This document shows positions 11,871 to 24,398 of a stretch of 64,000 nt of DNA, in pieces. Source of the stretch: Epiperipatus broadwayi (taxonomy: Eukaryota; Onychophora; Udeonychophora; Euonychophora; Peripatidae). The stretch covers positions 4,033,764-4,097,763 of the forward strand of contig JAQFVV010012496.1 of assembly GCA_028023455.1 (NCBI GenBank). Direction: 5' to 3'. Below the pieces are notes generated by a model. The model searched no databases and was not told the DNA's origin. It saw only the letters and a program-made list of their open reading frames with translations. The position numbers and the translations under genes are program-made. Each line of letters starts with the position of its first letter. Position 1 is the first letter of the stretch.

Positions 11871-12552
11871 ATAGTTTCACTGCTACAAGCAGACTTCTCA
11901 AGTGTAAAGAACTATAAAATAACAATATATTTAAATTAAATCCTACCCACAATTCCACTTTCCTTCCATATACTCTTACTATTAAAAGATCTTTGAAATA
12001 AGCTAATTGCTTCAGAGTCATACATTTTTAATAATAAAGAACCTTTAATTTTTTTTATTTCATTTCTCTCAATGAAGACAATCTTTGCTTCATCAAAATT
12101 AAGGGTCATCTGCATCGTTTTTATGGATATACAAAGCAGAATTAAGGTATTTATTTCTAACTCTACTTTTATTTACCTTTATTCTTTAATTTAAGTTCAA
12201 ACTACTCTGACATTTATATACCTTTTTTATGCTTTTTATGTATATATATATCTGGTAAAGTTTTCTTTGCCTGGAAACAATATACATATCTTGAAAAGCT
12301 TTTAATAAAAGGATTTAGACTTTTTTTAAAGTTTATTAATTATAATATTTTAAATTTATAGTATGCTAAATGGAATAAAATAATTTCTAGGAAAATAATA
12401 TTCAACTTCCTTTGTGATTAAGTTTGACATTGTAATTTTTCTTTATTTGAGGTATTATTCTTATCTTCTTCTGTTCACTTTCTTTGCATTTTTTTCATAT
12501 ATTCATATATATCCAACTTTTTTCTATATTCCCCTCTTATACACTTCAATGC

Positions 12553-12555
<3 letters not shown>

Positions 12556-12615
<60 letters not shown>
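12556..12615. repeat. (TA)n microsatellite
   Basis: About 60 bp of pure TA ending at the inverted-repeat arm that starts at 12613. Confidence 0.95.
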
Positions 12616-12616
<1 letters not shown>

Positions 12617-12751
12617 CTCCTTCTTTATTACAGTTTTATCTATGTATATAGATGTATATATAAAATAATGGTTATATGACTATATGTTAAAATGTTGTAG
12701 ATCTGATGAAGACTGCAGGATAGTTGAAACTGTAATAAAGGAGTTTTATAT
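12613..12751 (+). repeat. Hairpin repeat with hammerhead-like junction
   Basis: Arms ACTCCTTCTTTATTACAGTTT (about 12615-12635) and AAACTGTAATAAAGGAGT (about 12728-12745) are inverted. Just before the right arm is CTGATGA-A-GACT, a 7-nt loop, AGTT and GAAAC, a hammerhead-like arrangement with one extra A between the core and helix II. Confidence 0.5.
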
Positions 12752-12759
12752 ATATATAT

Positions 12760-13150
12760 ATATAAAAAAAAGTCAGATGTCATATGACTTATATATATAG
12801 TTTGCATTTACAAATATTAAAATTAAGAGCATGCTAATAAGCTCTAAACAATTTATTTAATTTTTTTTATGATAAATGCTACTACAAAAGAAGGTATTTA
12901 AATCATCTTTATATCTAGAAGTGTCTTTATCCCCAGAGTGGTTTTGAACTATGGATCTCTTCAGTGAGGAGCTAGGACATCAGATTTAAAAAACCAACTC
13001 AAGCCATAGCTTGAAACTGATCTTAGGATGGGGACAATCATAGATGAAGATAATTTGAATGCCTTCTCTTGTAATAGCATTTATCATAAATATACATATG
13101 TAATCTTGTAATTACATATTAATAAATACAGTAACATAAATATGTATAAA
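12760..13150. mobile_element. Family C element, inverted pair with decayed hammerheads
   Basis: Homologous to the blocks at 54.6-55.4 kb: shared GTCAGATGTCA...ATGACTTATATA start, CTACAAAAGAAGG landmark and hammerhead region. A minus hammerhead remnant lies at about 12932-12985 (complement of CTGAAGAGATCC...TTCAAAACC). A plus remnant, AAGCCATAGCTTGAAAC, follows at about 13001. Both lack full cores. Confidence 0.65.
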
Positions 13151-13604
13151 GTACAACTTTAAACACTTTTATCCATCTAGGAGTGCTTTCGACTAGCTTC
13201 GTAGTCTTTGTCAGCTAACTCTTTCAAATACACTTTCAAAGTCTAACCTTCCCACAATTCATTGATTTTTACATTTGCAGATATTTATATATAAATTGCA
13301 TTGAAGTGTATAAGAAGGAGGCATAGAGAAAAATTGGATATATATGAATTTTTCTTTATATGAAATGAGTTTCCAGAAAAAAAAAGATTTGAGATAAATG
13401 TTAGTTAAAATATCCATGGTTTAATTAGAGAAGAAATTAGTTAAAAATTACTAATGGGCAAATTATAACTAAAACAAAAAATATGAAACAGTCATCAAAA
13501 AATATACGGAAAAATTATACACAAAGATATCAACATGGGCACAATTGGTTAGATCGGCAACACAGAAAAACTCCCAATTATAAATATAAGATTAAAAAAG
13601 GGAT

Positions 13605-13728
13605 ATGGCTTTATTGCTCTAGAGTTCCCGACTACTTTGAGCACCAAACCTGTAAGCACCAGAGTCACTCCTGGGTCTCCATGATCCCAAATCAGATGCT
13701 TTACCAATTGGGCCAAACCTCCAAAAAT
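13605..13728 (-). mobile_element. tRNA-like SINE fragment (family F)
   Basis: Minus strand reads TTTGGCCCAATTGGTAAAGC followed by ATCTGATTTGGGATCATGGA, the form of a tRNA 5' half and anticodon arm, then GACCCAGGAGTGACTC as a decayed B-box. A related sequence lies within 53160-53270. No full cloverleaf can be drawn, so it is a SINE relic and not a tRNA gene. Confidence 0.6.
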
Positions 13729-14165
13729 AAGATAAAATTAGATTAGCCTTGAAATTATTTCTAAAAGTTAATACTGTGAAAAAAAAAGAAAAAGAATCAA
13801 TAAAAATGCAAACCATGTTGTTCCAAGTAATCTGGAAGCCCACTGACTACAGATTGCACAAACTATTCACAAATTTTATCAATTATATTATTAGTCTAAT
13901 AATGAGATGATAAAACAAATCATACTGAAAGAGTGGTAAATAATGGCTAACTACCCCTAACAACAAACAAACATCACTTTGACATAATTGCCTACTCTGT
14001 TTCTTATTTAATCCCAGACAGTTTTGTGGTAGAAGGCTTATCAACTTACATTAAGGTAGATATTATTAATAGTGTATTATCACAAGTCCTATTGGTATTG
14101 CTGTTGGATTTTAAGAAATTGTCCTGTGGCACTTGAGGCTTTTGACTTGTAATATATCATAGTGC

Positions 14166-14650
14166 CAAACCATTAAACCCCACATGATCACCATTCTTTA
14201 TAGTTAGCTAATAAGGTAAAAGGTGGATGCTGGAGGGTTGTATTAGATCCTAAGATCTAGATGCAGTGCTCTCAGATCCAAGGCTCATCATTGATGGAAT
14301 CTATAAGCTAGGAAATAGTCTGGGGATATTGGATGAATAGGCACTACCTAGGAATTTTATGCACAAACCTTCTTGCATCCATTGATTACTCTGGCTTGCA
14401 CTGAGTGGCGCTACTGTATGGGAAGTTTTGCCTCTATGTAAATAGCTTGTGTAAGTGTAAATAAGGTAAAACGTGACTGCTGGAGAGTTGCATTAGATCC
14501 TAAGATCTAGGTGCAGTGCTCTCAGATCCAAGGCTCCTCATTGATGAAAGCCATAAGCTAGAAACTAGTCTAGGGATATTGGCTAAGTAGGCACCAGAAA
14601 GAATACTGAGTGGTGTGGTGCTACTCTATGGAGAGTTTAGCCTCTGTGTA
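14166..14650 (+). mobile_element. Family B hammerhead element, tandem dimer with TSD
   Basis: Two head-to-tail units begin ATAAGGTAAAA at 14211 and 14461 (250-bp period). Each has the AAGATCTAG...AGTGCTCTCAGATCC landmark and a hammerhead region: TTGATGG...TAGTCTGGGGATATT in unit 1, TTGATGAAAGCC...GCTAGAAACTAGTC in unit 2. Both have C3 changed to T in the core. ATATCATAGTGC at 14154-14165 and ATATCATAGCGC at 14651-14662 form a 12-bp target-site duplication with one mismatch. A dimer between direct duplications is the structure expected for insertion of a multimeric RNA copy. Confidence 0.85.
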
Positions 14651-15740
14651 ATATCATAGCGCTCCTAGTGGTATCAGAGAAATTGTCTTGCATATCAATT
14701 CAGTACTTTTAATAACACTAGAAGCAATTGCTATGTATTTAATCTTCATAAATAAAAAAACTGTTCAGTTACTTTTGGTCTGATCTTAATAGTGTCAATA
14801 TAATGACGTATATACATATAACAAATCTTGTGAATTTTCAAATAAACCAAGGTAGCAGCCCATATTTGGGATAAATCTACAGTTTCGGGGCTCCCAAAAA
14901 AATGTTTACAAAAAAATGCCTGCTGGAAACACTCTATTTAATATTTACATTTTATTTTTTACAACTGAGATTTAAAAAAAAAAATCATTGTGAAAAAATT
15001 AATTACAACATTTAGTTTATTTATTTATTTTTTTTTTTTTTTTTTTTGGATTAACTTATTAATAGAAAAATGGGGGAAAAATACAAATACAGTACAATAT
15101 TTACACTTTACTCATGTTGACAGTGTCCAAGCATATTATGACGTTAATGTACACTTTTCAGAAGGCAGGATCCCATACCTTTGGAAATAGTCCACTGCAT
15201 CCTATTTGGTGACAGAAAGATCTCAGATTTTTATTATTATGACAATTTACAAAAAAAAACTGCTGAACTGGCAAAAAGAAATATGCTGAATAGAACTAAA
15301 GTACGACAATGTTAGAATATCTCATCCCTTCCCATATTGTAAGTAAAAAAAAAAAAAAAATTGAAATAAAACTTTTTAATGAAATTTATCGGAATTAATT
15401 CCTTTTGCTAAATTTAACAATCGATTTATTAATTTTGTTTTAACAATTTGAGTAGCAAATTAGAAACTCAACATTAGATACATAGTCTCTAATGGCACTG
15501 AGACAATTTCTTATGATTCACCTTGTTACCTTTAATGGCAGTTACATAATAGTGATGAAGCTGATTCACTTTAATTTATCTTGCCGTTCTTAATATCTCA
15601 GAAGTACCTCTCTTGAAATTTATCTTCTTCTAGGTAGAACATGATTTACTTGCTAAAACTTCCCAGTTATTTTACTGACAGTATACATAGACCATCCAAA
15701 GTTTGATCAGTAAGTGATTATTTAACCATATTTAGAAAGA

Positions 15741-15823
15741 TAGGGGGAGAGGGAGCCTTGAGAGGGGGGAGGAGTGAGAGAAAAAGGAAGAGGGGGGGAG
15801 AGGGAGAGAGGGAAAGAGAGAAT
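15741..15823. repeat. Purine-rich GA low-complexity tract
   Basis: A G/A-only stretch of about 80 bp (AGAGAGGGAGAGAGG and similar). No gene. Confidence 0.85.
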
Positions 15824-16563
15824 AAAATTACAAAACTTATAATGCTCACCTGCAGCAATTGACTACATTGATGATTAGTTTGCATTTCCTTGGTGCATTT
15901 CAATTCTTAGCAAAAAGTACTTAAAAAATCTACTGCCATAAAATGGTATATTTAAGGCTGTTATTTATATTGACATAAGTCTGAAAAAAAAAAAGAACAG
16001 AATCATTTATATAATCAGATTTCAGCCAGTAAATTAGATATGCATATTATTAAGGTTGGAAACCTATTGGTTTTTTGTTATTATTCATTAGAGATCAAAG
16101 AGATATATGGCAAAACCTTCAAGATGTCATTTGGTAGGATGCAATTTATATTAAATGAGCCAGCACAGACATGACATTAGCCAGTAACATTTTTAGATGT
16201 TGGTTATCTATTGACCCTCTTCAAAGAAGTTGTCAGTCTATAGATATGTGTTGTCTTGCTTTACATAGGCAATAGGATTCTCAGTCAGGAATGCAGCAAC
16301 ACATGCTATCGAATAGTGCTTATTTAGCATAACATTATCAATGTTATAGTACTATACACCATAATAGCCAACTAAAGACACTTTATACTGGAATATATGA
16401 TGCAGGAAATAGTGTTATGAATATATTACATAGTTCTTTAGAAATGATGTCACATAGAACATTGTCTAGGACCAATATCAACACCACATGTCTCTACTAC
16501 TGTTTGAGTTTGCAGTTATTGATGTTATTACAATGTCAATCAGATTTAGTTGTGCCAAGCATG

Positions 16564-16966
16564 ATTTCTTCATCTGATTTGTATTTGACATTACTACTCC
16601 CCATGTACTAATGTCTGTATTAACTTGTTTTTAGCAATGTTTAGTAATAATAAACTAATCTATGTGAGTTTTTTTCTCATATGTCATAGCATCAGCCAGG
16701 AAGCGAACCCCCTAATCTGGGACAACTGCTTGTAAAGCAGCTGGCACTGACCTCTTGACTACCAATTTCTTCATCTGATTCATATTTGATATTACTACTC
16801 CCCATGTACTAATGTCTGCATTAACTTGTTTTTAGCAATGTTTAGTAATAATAAACTAATCTATGTGAGTTTTTTTTCTCATGTGTCATAGCATCAGCCA
16901 GGAAGCGAACCCCCTAGTCTGGGACAACTGCTTGTAAAGCAGCTGTCGCTGACCTCTTGACTACGA
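16564..16966 (-). mobile_element. Family S SINE inserted, then duplicated in tandem (201-bp period)
   Basis: ATTTCTTCATCTGATT at 16564 and 16765 starts two 201-bp units. Each ends with a minus-strand family S SINE (GTCATAGCATCAGCCAGG at about 16682 and 16886). The SINE target-site duplication CTAATCTATGTGAGTT lies before each SINE and once after the second copy (about 16974). The SINE therefore inserted first and the locus duplicated later. Confidence 0.85.
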
Positions 16967-17479
16967 ATGCTTGGCTAATCTATGTGAGTTGACGTCTGTC
17001 TAACTGTGATAACATTTTTATAAAAACTGCTGGTATTAGACTGTAACCATCATAGCAAAACATGTTTATATTTTTCATCTCACTTGCATCAATTGACTAA
17101 CTTGACAATTAGTTTACATTTCCTTGGCATATTTCAATACTTAACAAAAAGTACAACAATCTATTGATGTGCCATGGTATATTTAAGGCTGTTATTTATA
17201 TTGACATAAGTCAGAAAAAAGAATAGAATAATTTCTACCATCAGGGTTCAGCCAGTATTCTCATTATTAAGACTAGTAGGCAATTTGATAGGATGTGACT
17301 TATATCAAATGGGGTGGCAACTTTAGCAATGCAAAATTTTTAAATATTCTATTACTAAACTTTAAAAAATGGTACTAAAAGAACTGGTAAAAGGAGTTAT
17401 GTCAAGATGAAATAGATCTTCATGCAAATGGTTTTGTTAATTGTCAAAATGGAAACACTTTTATGTGATATAAACATAT

Positions 17480-17738
17480 ATCACATGATCACCATTCTTT
17501 ACACTTACACAAGCTGTTTACACAGAAGCTAAACTCTCTATACAGTAGCACCACTCAGTGCAAGCCCTAGTAATCAATGGATGCAGGAAGGTTTGTGCAT
17601 ACAATCCCTATTTAGCTCCTATTCATCCAATATAGTAGGCACTAGGTAGGGATGTTATGTTATGCACAAATCTTCCTGCAATGATTGGTTACACTGCCTT
17701 GCACTGAGTGGAGCTACTGTATGGAGGGTTTATCCTCT
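17480..17738. mobile_element. Family B foldback element with 13-bp TSD
   Basis: GATATAAACATAT at 17467-17479 and 17739-17751 flanks 259 bp that starts ATCACATGATCACCATTC. Its arms (ACAGTAGCACCACTCAGTGC / GCACTGAGTGGAGCTACTGT) are inverted. The hammerhead core between the arms is deleted. Confidence 0.87.
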
Positions 17739-18539
17739 GATATAAACATATTTTGTTATGATGGTTATAGGCTGATACTAGTAGTTTTTATAAAAATGTT
17801 ATTACAGTTTGGCAGATTTCAACTCAAATAAATTAGTTTATTATTACTAAAACATGCTGAAACAAGTTAGTGCAAAGAATAATACATGGACAGCAGTGAT
17901 ACAGATATTAATCAGATAAAGAAATCATATTTAGCAGAACTATACCTGATTAACATTCTGATAACATTAATGCCTACAGACTCAAACAGTAGTAAAGATA
18001 TGTGATGTTAATATAGGCACTAGATAATGTTCAATGTGACGTCATATCCAAATAACTAATTTAGTTGTAATACATACCCAACACTACTTCTGGCAACAGC
18101 TATTCCAGTATAAAGAATCTTCAGTTGGTCATTATGCTGCATAGTACTACAACGTTGAAAATTCAATGCCAAGTAAACACTATTTCATAGCATGTGTTAC
18201 CACCTTTCTGACTATTAATCCTATTGCCTATGCAAAGAAAGGTAACTCATATTTGTAGACTGACAACATCTTTGAAGAATATCTATAGATATCCAGGTAC
18301 TCCATTGGACAATTCAATCTTTATATCTTTTATTATTACTAAAAATAAGAATTGATCACATCTTATGTGTTTGTACGACTATCGCACCTTTCCAAAAAAG
18401 ATACTTTCAGACATTGTTTGATAATATTGAGAAATCGTGCACAACCATATTTCTCAATAATATTTTTATTATTTCTTTTGTGTCTGATTTATTTCTACTA
18501 TAGGGAATTCAGAATCATTTTTTAACAGTGTATGTATAT

Positions 18540-19010
18540 ATCAATAAGGTATGGAGAGATTAGGTTAGGAATAAGAAGAAGAGATCGAAAATGAAATATG
18601 TGGGTAAGATAACAAACAGATGTTGTTGACATCATTGAAAGAATTAAATAACTGAAGTGGGGTTGGGCTGGACATATTGCTAGAAGAGTTGATAATAAAT
18701 GCACTCTTGAAATTTTAAACTAGATTCCAAGATAAAAGACCCAGAAAGCATTGTTAGCCGAGAGGTCATCGCAACCACCTTGCAAGCAAGTAGTTGGTTG
18801 CAGATGGTTGTGGGTTCGTGTCCTGGCCGATGCTATGACATATGAAAAAAAAGACCCAGAAAGAGACCACGTGTGAGATGGATGAATGAAATGAGAAAGT
18901 GTGCTGTGGTGACGTAAGAAGCTACAGATCAGAGAAGGTTGAATGAATTTGGGGAGACTTTCCTACTGCAGTCCATCGATAATGATCAAAAATGATGAAT
19001 GAAGGATACA
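18540..19010 (+). pseudogene. LINE 3'-terminal fragment split by a SINE
   Basis: Plus-strand fragments read LKWGWAGHIARRVDNKCTLEIL and then RPRKRPRVRWMNEMRKCAVV, the conserved C-terminal tail of the LINE seen also at 60.5-61.0 and 62.9-63.1 kb. The sequence ends CTACTGCAGTCCATCGATAATG, matching the LINE 3' end. A family S SINE interrupts it at 18749-18848. Confidence 0.8.
18749..18848 (+). mobile_element. tRNA-derived SINE (family S) nested in a LINE
   Basis: Plus-strand SINE from CATTGTTAGCCGAGAGG to GATGCTATGACATATG plus an A run. AAAAGACCCAGAAAG occurs immediately on both sides and is the target-site duplication. The B-box reads GGGTTCGTGTCC. Confidence 0.9.
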
Positions 19011-19639
19011 TGAAAAAGACGAATATATATGTACACATACATTTTCATATGTTATCGTCATTATTTACAGCCACACTAAATGAATCTAACTCTATACAGA
19101 AAAAATAAAAATAACAGAATAAATAAATAAAACAACAACAAAAAAGAAATACAACATTAGAGTCAGAATTACCACACATATATTTAAAGGATAGAAATGT
19201 GATTGGATAAACACATAATTTCCATGTTTAGAGTAGAAATATGACCAGAGACGGAGAATCTCACAACTAGTATTTACATTAAGTCAAGCAATGAAAAACG
19301 GTATTAAAAAAAGTTCGAGAGAGAAAATAATGATCAATTTATTTGTGAATCAAATTAAGGTTGTCTTCATTCACTCTTCAGCCAATCAAATACAACTTCA
19401 AACACACATAAATTTTTTTGAACAAAATGTAAAAATCAATTAATTAAAAAAGGATTACAAATTATTCTCAAAATATACAATTACTACTATTATTTCAAAA
19501 ATCAAATAAAAATTATATGGAGATAATCGTATAAAAATATTTGACATCATTTTCTTTATCGCGATGCTTGCAGATTTACATTATAATCCAGCAATAGAAA
19601 CAAATCAATAAGACGCATTTACTTTTTGATGACTTGATA

Positions 19640-20090
19640 TTTATTAAAATTTAAGTGCTGATTCAGCACGAAATTCCAATTGGAAATTATTTAATTTTTT
19701 CCTATGCATGTGGTCATATGTATTGGTTATATAAGATGGAGTGGCTAGTTGAAAGGAGCTTGAAAGTCTGTATTCAAATCCCCTCTAGTTAAAATATAAA
19801 TTTTAAATAAATTTCACTTAGAATACTTTTATATGCGGGGTTCGAACTCAGACTTTCACACGACTCACCACTCTTAGTGCCATCTCATATTGCTGACCCA
19901 TCTGATGATTGCTGGTTTAGCATGAAATACGTATATTGGTGATTATTTATCTTTTCAACATGTGTGTGATCAGGTGGGTTAGCAATATGAGATGGCACTA
20001 AGAGTGGTGGGTCGCGTGAAAGTCTGAGTTCGAACCCCGCATATATTACATATATAAATGCAGGTTTAAGCCTGTACAATGTATTGAATA
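19640..20090 (+). mobile_element. Family A copies: one truncated, one in a perfect hairpin
   Basis: A 5'-truncated copy (about 19655-19800) retains GTGCTGATTCAGCACGAAAT. It is followed by a hairpin whose arms, 19831-19900 and 19973-20044, are almost perfect inverted repeats of about 70 bp. They carry GGGGTTCGAACTCAG and CTGAGTTCGAACCCC. The loop contains a hammerhead: CTGATGA, a TGCTG...AGCA helix II, GAAATACGTATATTGG. Its 5' stem I strand has been replaced by arm sequence, so stem I is lost. Confidence 0.75.
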
Positions 20091-20939
20091 CTTTTAGCTT
20101 TTTTTTCTTCGTAATATTAAAGCGTAATATATTCTATAGTGTATATTTCGTTTTGAAATAATAGCTAATAATTAAAGTTATTAATATGGACACTGCAAAT
20201 TATTATTTACATTACACAGATAAACAATAATTAAAATGTTTAAAGAGAATGTTTTCCCTCGTTTGGTAATCCGTTATCGCTACCATGACTTCATATTACT
20301 AATGTAGGGATTTAAGCCCCCCCCTCTCTTTATTGCTCTCTTCCTTAATTTGAACTACAGATTAATTCTTTGATGGTTTCAAAATGTTTCAACATATTTT
20401 CTTTATTTAGAAGTTAGAAAGATACATTTTAGGCCTAAGAATGAAAAGTCTGTTGTTTCTTTTAGCAAATTATGTAGACTTTATCTGTTCAAAATACAAT
20501 GGATGTCTGAGGTTTTTCTTTTTTTTTTTTTAAAAAATGCTGACAAAGTGATTTAACTATTTGTAAAAATTTAAAAACGAATTGATTAACTTTCTTTTGT
20601 GGCATTTCAACTACAAGAATTCTTAATAAATTGAGTGAAAAAAAAAAAGATAATATATTAAAATGATTTCCTCTATTAATGAGTTGTTTAATAAAAACAA
20701 TAATAACAATTATGATTATATGGGTATAATAGAAGTTTAAAAAGTGAGAGAATTATATTTTAAAAATGCTAAAATAGATTAGATAGTTAACTCTAAGATT
20801 AGAATAGTTTTCTGATGATCAATTTCCTCACTCACTTCCCAATCATTGAAAAGATAATTATATTTGCGATAAAACTTATATTAGCAATAAGTTTAGTTGT
20901 TAAAAAACAATATTTAATAATTAGTCTCACTACATTTAC

Positions 20940-21032
20940 ATCTAGAAAGGCTGGAGAATGGAGAAGATGAATTGAAATTAGAGAGCCCTTCATCCTGCAG
21001 TGAATCAAAAATGGTTGAAAAATGATGATGAA
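20940..21032 (+). pseudogene. LINE 3'-end scrap
   Basis: GGAGAATGGAGAAGATGAA followed by CTTCATCCTGCAGTG and a tail with GATGATGA matches the terminal 90 bp of the LINE at 60.9-61.0 kb. Confidence 0.65.
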
Positions 21033-21649
21033 TTAAATTTTTTTATTTGTTTTATAATACTAAGCTTGCGTTTTATACACAATTAATGAAGCTATACATA
21101 ACAATTGATAAGCTAAGCACTTTTGGAAATTCTATGTATCCATATTCATAGCTCTTTTCACTAGCTTTTAGTGAATGCCACAGTAATGTATGCAAATTTA
21201 TTCAATAATGTTTAAACGGCCCACTTTTTAGAGGTAGTAAAGCAGGTGTCTCTTCGGTTGATTGCTTTGGAATCATCTGTGATAAGGAACACAGCTTTAA
21301 TGAAATGAACATCAATGAATAATGTGTTGAGGCTGATTGTCAATAAAAAGAATAAGAAAAATAAAAATCTTAAATTGTTATCTTGGTGTGGTATAAAGTT
21401 ATAAGGAACATTGTTTTACCTTCACCAGGAAAATGTCATAATAATATATGAGCTCATTTTAGTCTTAAAATACTTCAATTGGACATAAAAAAGTGGTAGA
21501 TTATGAATCAAAAAAAACTCTGGTGTGAGTAAAAAATTATGTTAATTTCAAAATAGATGGACTTGTCGAAAAAAGCAATCATATATTAGGAAAACTGAAT
21601 GTAGATATAAAGAGATATGTGATAATTTAGAACAACAATATGTTATTTA

Positions 21650-21801
21650 CCCACTACTTTGAACATGTTTTTTTTTTTTTACTTTAAAAAAATTTAAAGT
21701 AAAATTGGCTCTGAAGAAGTCTGCAGGACCATTGAAATATAGATTGTGTATGCATATAGATATAATAAAAGGTTTTTGCTAAAAAGTGTTCAAAGTAGTG
21801 A
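21650..21801 (+). repeat. 152-bp hairpin element with hammerhead-like centre
   Basis: Termini CCACTACTTTGAACA and TGTTCAAAGTAGTG are perfect inverted repeats. Inside is CTGAAGAAGTCTGCAGGACCATTGAAAT, similar to the motif near 12705 but with a poor helix II. Probably a small non-autonomous element; class unknown. Confidence 0.5.
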
Positions 21802-23021
21802 TAAATTGCATTTATATAAGATATTACAGCAAAATAAAGGAAGTGGTGAATTTGGTAATATTTCTGAACAACAACATGTTGATAAATTAATGCTCAAAAA
21901 ATAATATAACCAGTAGCTCTCAAAATAGAAGAGAAAATTTATATATAGAATAAAATAATAATAGTACAACCTCTTTCCTGTTTAAGTCAATTGACTGACA
22001 TTCATTTAAGTTGTTAGGTCAATGTTATCTAAGCAAAAGCACTTAATATTAGATAGTTATAGAGGTTACTACAATACAAAGTCTAACATTAAGTTGACTT
22101 TTTTGTTTCCAGGTTATTTGTGAAATAAACAGGGGAACTGAAAAAAGGCTGTTATTTGTTGTAAGTAATTATTATTAAATAATACCATATATATGTGTGT
22201 GTGTTTTAAAACTCTAGTAATAATAGTTTTTCCATCTTTCAATATGAATTGAGTAAAATGTCCCATATGTTTTAGGGCAGTAGTTTGAAGAGCTAAAAGT
22301 TTTTAAATTCCAGATTCAAAAACAATAAAAAATCAACTTCACCTTTCTAAGTTTGGGGGACTAGTGTGCACAACCCATGACACTATCCTTGAATTATTAT
22401 CTGAATTCAGGAGCAGTTGTGATGTGATTACTTTAATGAATAAAATCTTTATAACCAATTATTTTAATTGGTACAAAGTCTACAAATAAGTTTGATAAAT
22501 TAATATGGCATATAAATTGAAAAAGTTATAAGAATTAGGTTTTATAGTTATGGAATAAAAGCAAAAAGATAGCACAAATAAAAGTCTTCATAAAAATCAT
22601 AAATATGACCCCTTTTAAATAAGTTGCAAGAGTGATTAAATGGTCAGAAAAGAAGAAATTTATTGTATTTTTTACTTCCTAAATATATTGTAACAAATTT
22701 GATTATTAAGTCAAATAATTAGAAACATGAAAAACCATTTAATCAAGGAGTATTTTGAATCATTTAACTTGATTGTAAAATTTCATGATTTAATAAGCAT
22801 AGATTTTAATACCAGGTGGTAAAAGGTGTGTATATATCTATGTTAATATCTTATACATAAAATTTCTAAATGTTTGTCCGTAATGCTGTCACATGATATT
22901 CAAGTTAAACATTTCTTTGTTAGAGGGCTTTTTTTTTTTTTTTTAAAAAAAAATTCCTTCTTTAACCATTAATAAACAGTAATTTTTTTTACAAAGCATT
23001 TTATGCAAAGGAAGTAATTTA

Positions 23022-23522
23022 TTAAAGCAACCAATTAAAAAAAACTATTACAAAAATAATGGCCTTTCCATAGACTGGGGACATATCTAAATTCTAAAAA
23101 AATATGTTATTGGAATAAAACTTTTTGAAGAAAAAACCGCTCGGAAAAAAATCAGTACATGTGCTTTTAATTACAATGCAGAATTTTAATAGGCATAGCA
23201 TTTAAATTAAAATGTGATTACAGTACATAAATTCATGTTTGAAATGTGATATTTAGTGAGGGAAAAAGTTTGGTTAATGTATAATTGTATAAATGAAGTC
23301 ATATAATTGATATCAAACCACTGAACATCACATGATCACCATCTCTTATTACTATGGTTGGCACAGGGTGGCACTACTGTATGGAGAGTTTTGCCTTGTT
23401 TAATAATTGATATCACATAGTTCAAGACTCGACAATAATACCATGCATGATTGAAATTTGTTTAAGTAACCAATTAAAAAAAACTATTACAAAAACAAAG
23501 GCATTTCTATAGGCTGGGTATA
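23022..23522. repeat. Direct repeat pair of about 60 bp, 440 bp apart
   Basis: AACCAATTAAAAAAAACTAT and the following CTATAGGCTGGG-like sequence occur at about 23022-23085 and 23463-23522. They may be remnants of one element's terminal repeats. Confidence 0.5.
23316..23402. mobile_element. Minimal family B element with 13-bp TSD
   Basis: ATAATTGATATCA at 23303-23315 and 23403-23415 bounds an 87-bp insert. It joins the family B 5' end (AACCACTGAACATCACATG) to its 3' end (GTATGGAGAGTTTTGCC). This is the shortest clean insertion and defines both ends of the element. Confidence 0.9.
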
Positions 23523-24047
23523 GATGCTGGTATAAATATAAAAATTTTTTTATTTTTTTATTTTATAACTAAATAAATATTGCATTAATCTTGATAAATC
23601 TAGCATAATTTTTTTTCTTTTTATGTGTGAATTTTATAGACTATGAATTATTGCTTTATGATACTTAATTGTTTTAAAAAACTTTGTAATTCATCATCAT
23701 ATTCTTTTTTTATAAACAGTTTGTATACTTAAAATGAGGCTCCAACTGTATACACATGCATATATCTGGGCAAAAAGAAAAGTAATTTACCTAATTTTAA
23801 AGGAAAAAAATAGATTTCAAACTTGCTATGTGATTTTTTAAAATGAAGATAGAAATTTAATATTAACCTCCATTAATTAACTAAAATACTAGTGGATATA
23901 TGCTAATAGATAGATAAGCTCAATTTAAGCAAAAAAAGAGGGCGCAAGTGGTAGCTTCCTGTTATTTATTTTTTAAACAAATCCCAACTTACAAATAATG
24001 AAACAAGGTAACTTTTCTGCAGTGCTTTATAAATTATTTTAAACAAT

Positions 24048-24180
24048 ATTCAGCATAAAATATGTATATTGGAGATCATTTATTTTTTTCACATGTATGT
24101 GGTCATGTGTATCAATTGTATAAGATACATTGGATAGATGTAGGGAGCTTGAAAGTTCGAGTTCAAGTCCTTTATAATTA
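24048..24180 (+). repeat. 5'-truncated family A copy
   Basis: Begins inside hammerhead helix II (ATTCAGCATAAAATATG) and runs through TATATTGGAGATCATTTAT to the tail with GTTCAAGTCC. No core remains. Confidence 0.65.
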
Positions 24181-24398
24181 CATTAAACTTTGTATAGACA
24201 ATATACATATATTTATTTATTATAATTTATCTATATAAATATGTTAAAATTGTTAGATCGGAAGTCGAACTCCGATAATACGCTATTACTTTAAATATGT
24301 TAAATGAATTTACCTGATTTTAAAAGGGGGGGGGGGATCTCGAATTTCTATGTAGAGTTTTAAATATAAAATTAGAATTTAATATTAACTACCATTAA

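Larger units (their letters stand above)
15825..18290. mobile_element. Large foldback element with nested insertions
   Basis: The left arm, about 16195-17065, recurs inverted at about 17752-18290. Paired landmarks are TGTTTAGTAATAATAAAC and TTTATTATTACTAAAACA, ATAACATTTTTATAAAAACT and AGTTTTTATAAAAATGTTAT, and CAATAGGATT and AATCCTATTG. Just outside or within, about 15825-16020 and 17070-17260 are direct copies (GGCTGTTATTTATATTGACA). The left arm is interrupted by SINE copies and a 201-bp tandem duplication; the spacer holds a family B element. No transposase frame was seen, so it is a non-autonomous foldback of unknown class. Confidence 0.7.

Noticed and set aside
21711-21750. Hammerhead at CTGAAGAAGTCTGCAGGACCATTGAAAT
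   Set aside because: Helix II does not pair up to GAAA, and no stem I partner strands were found.
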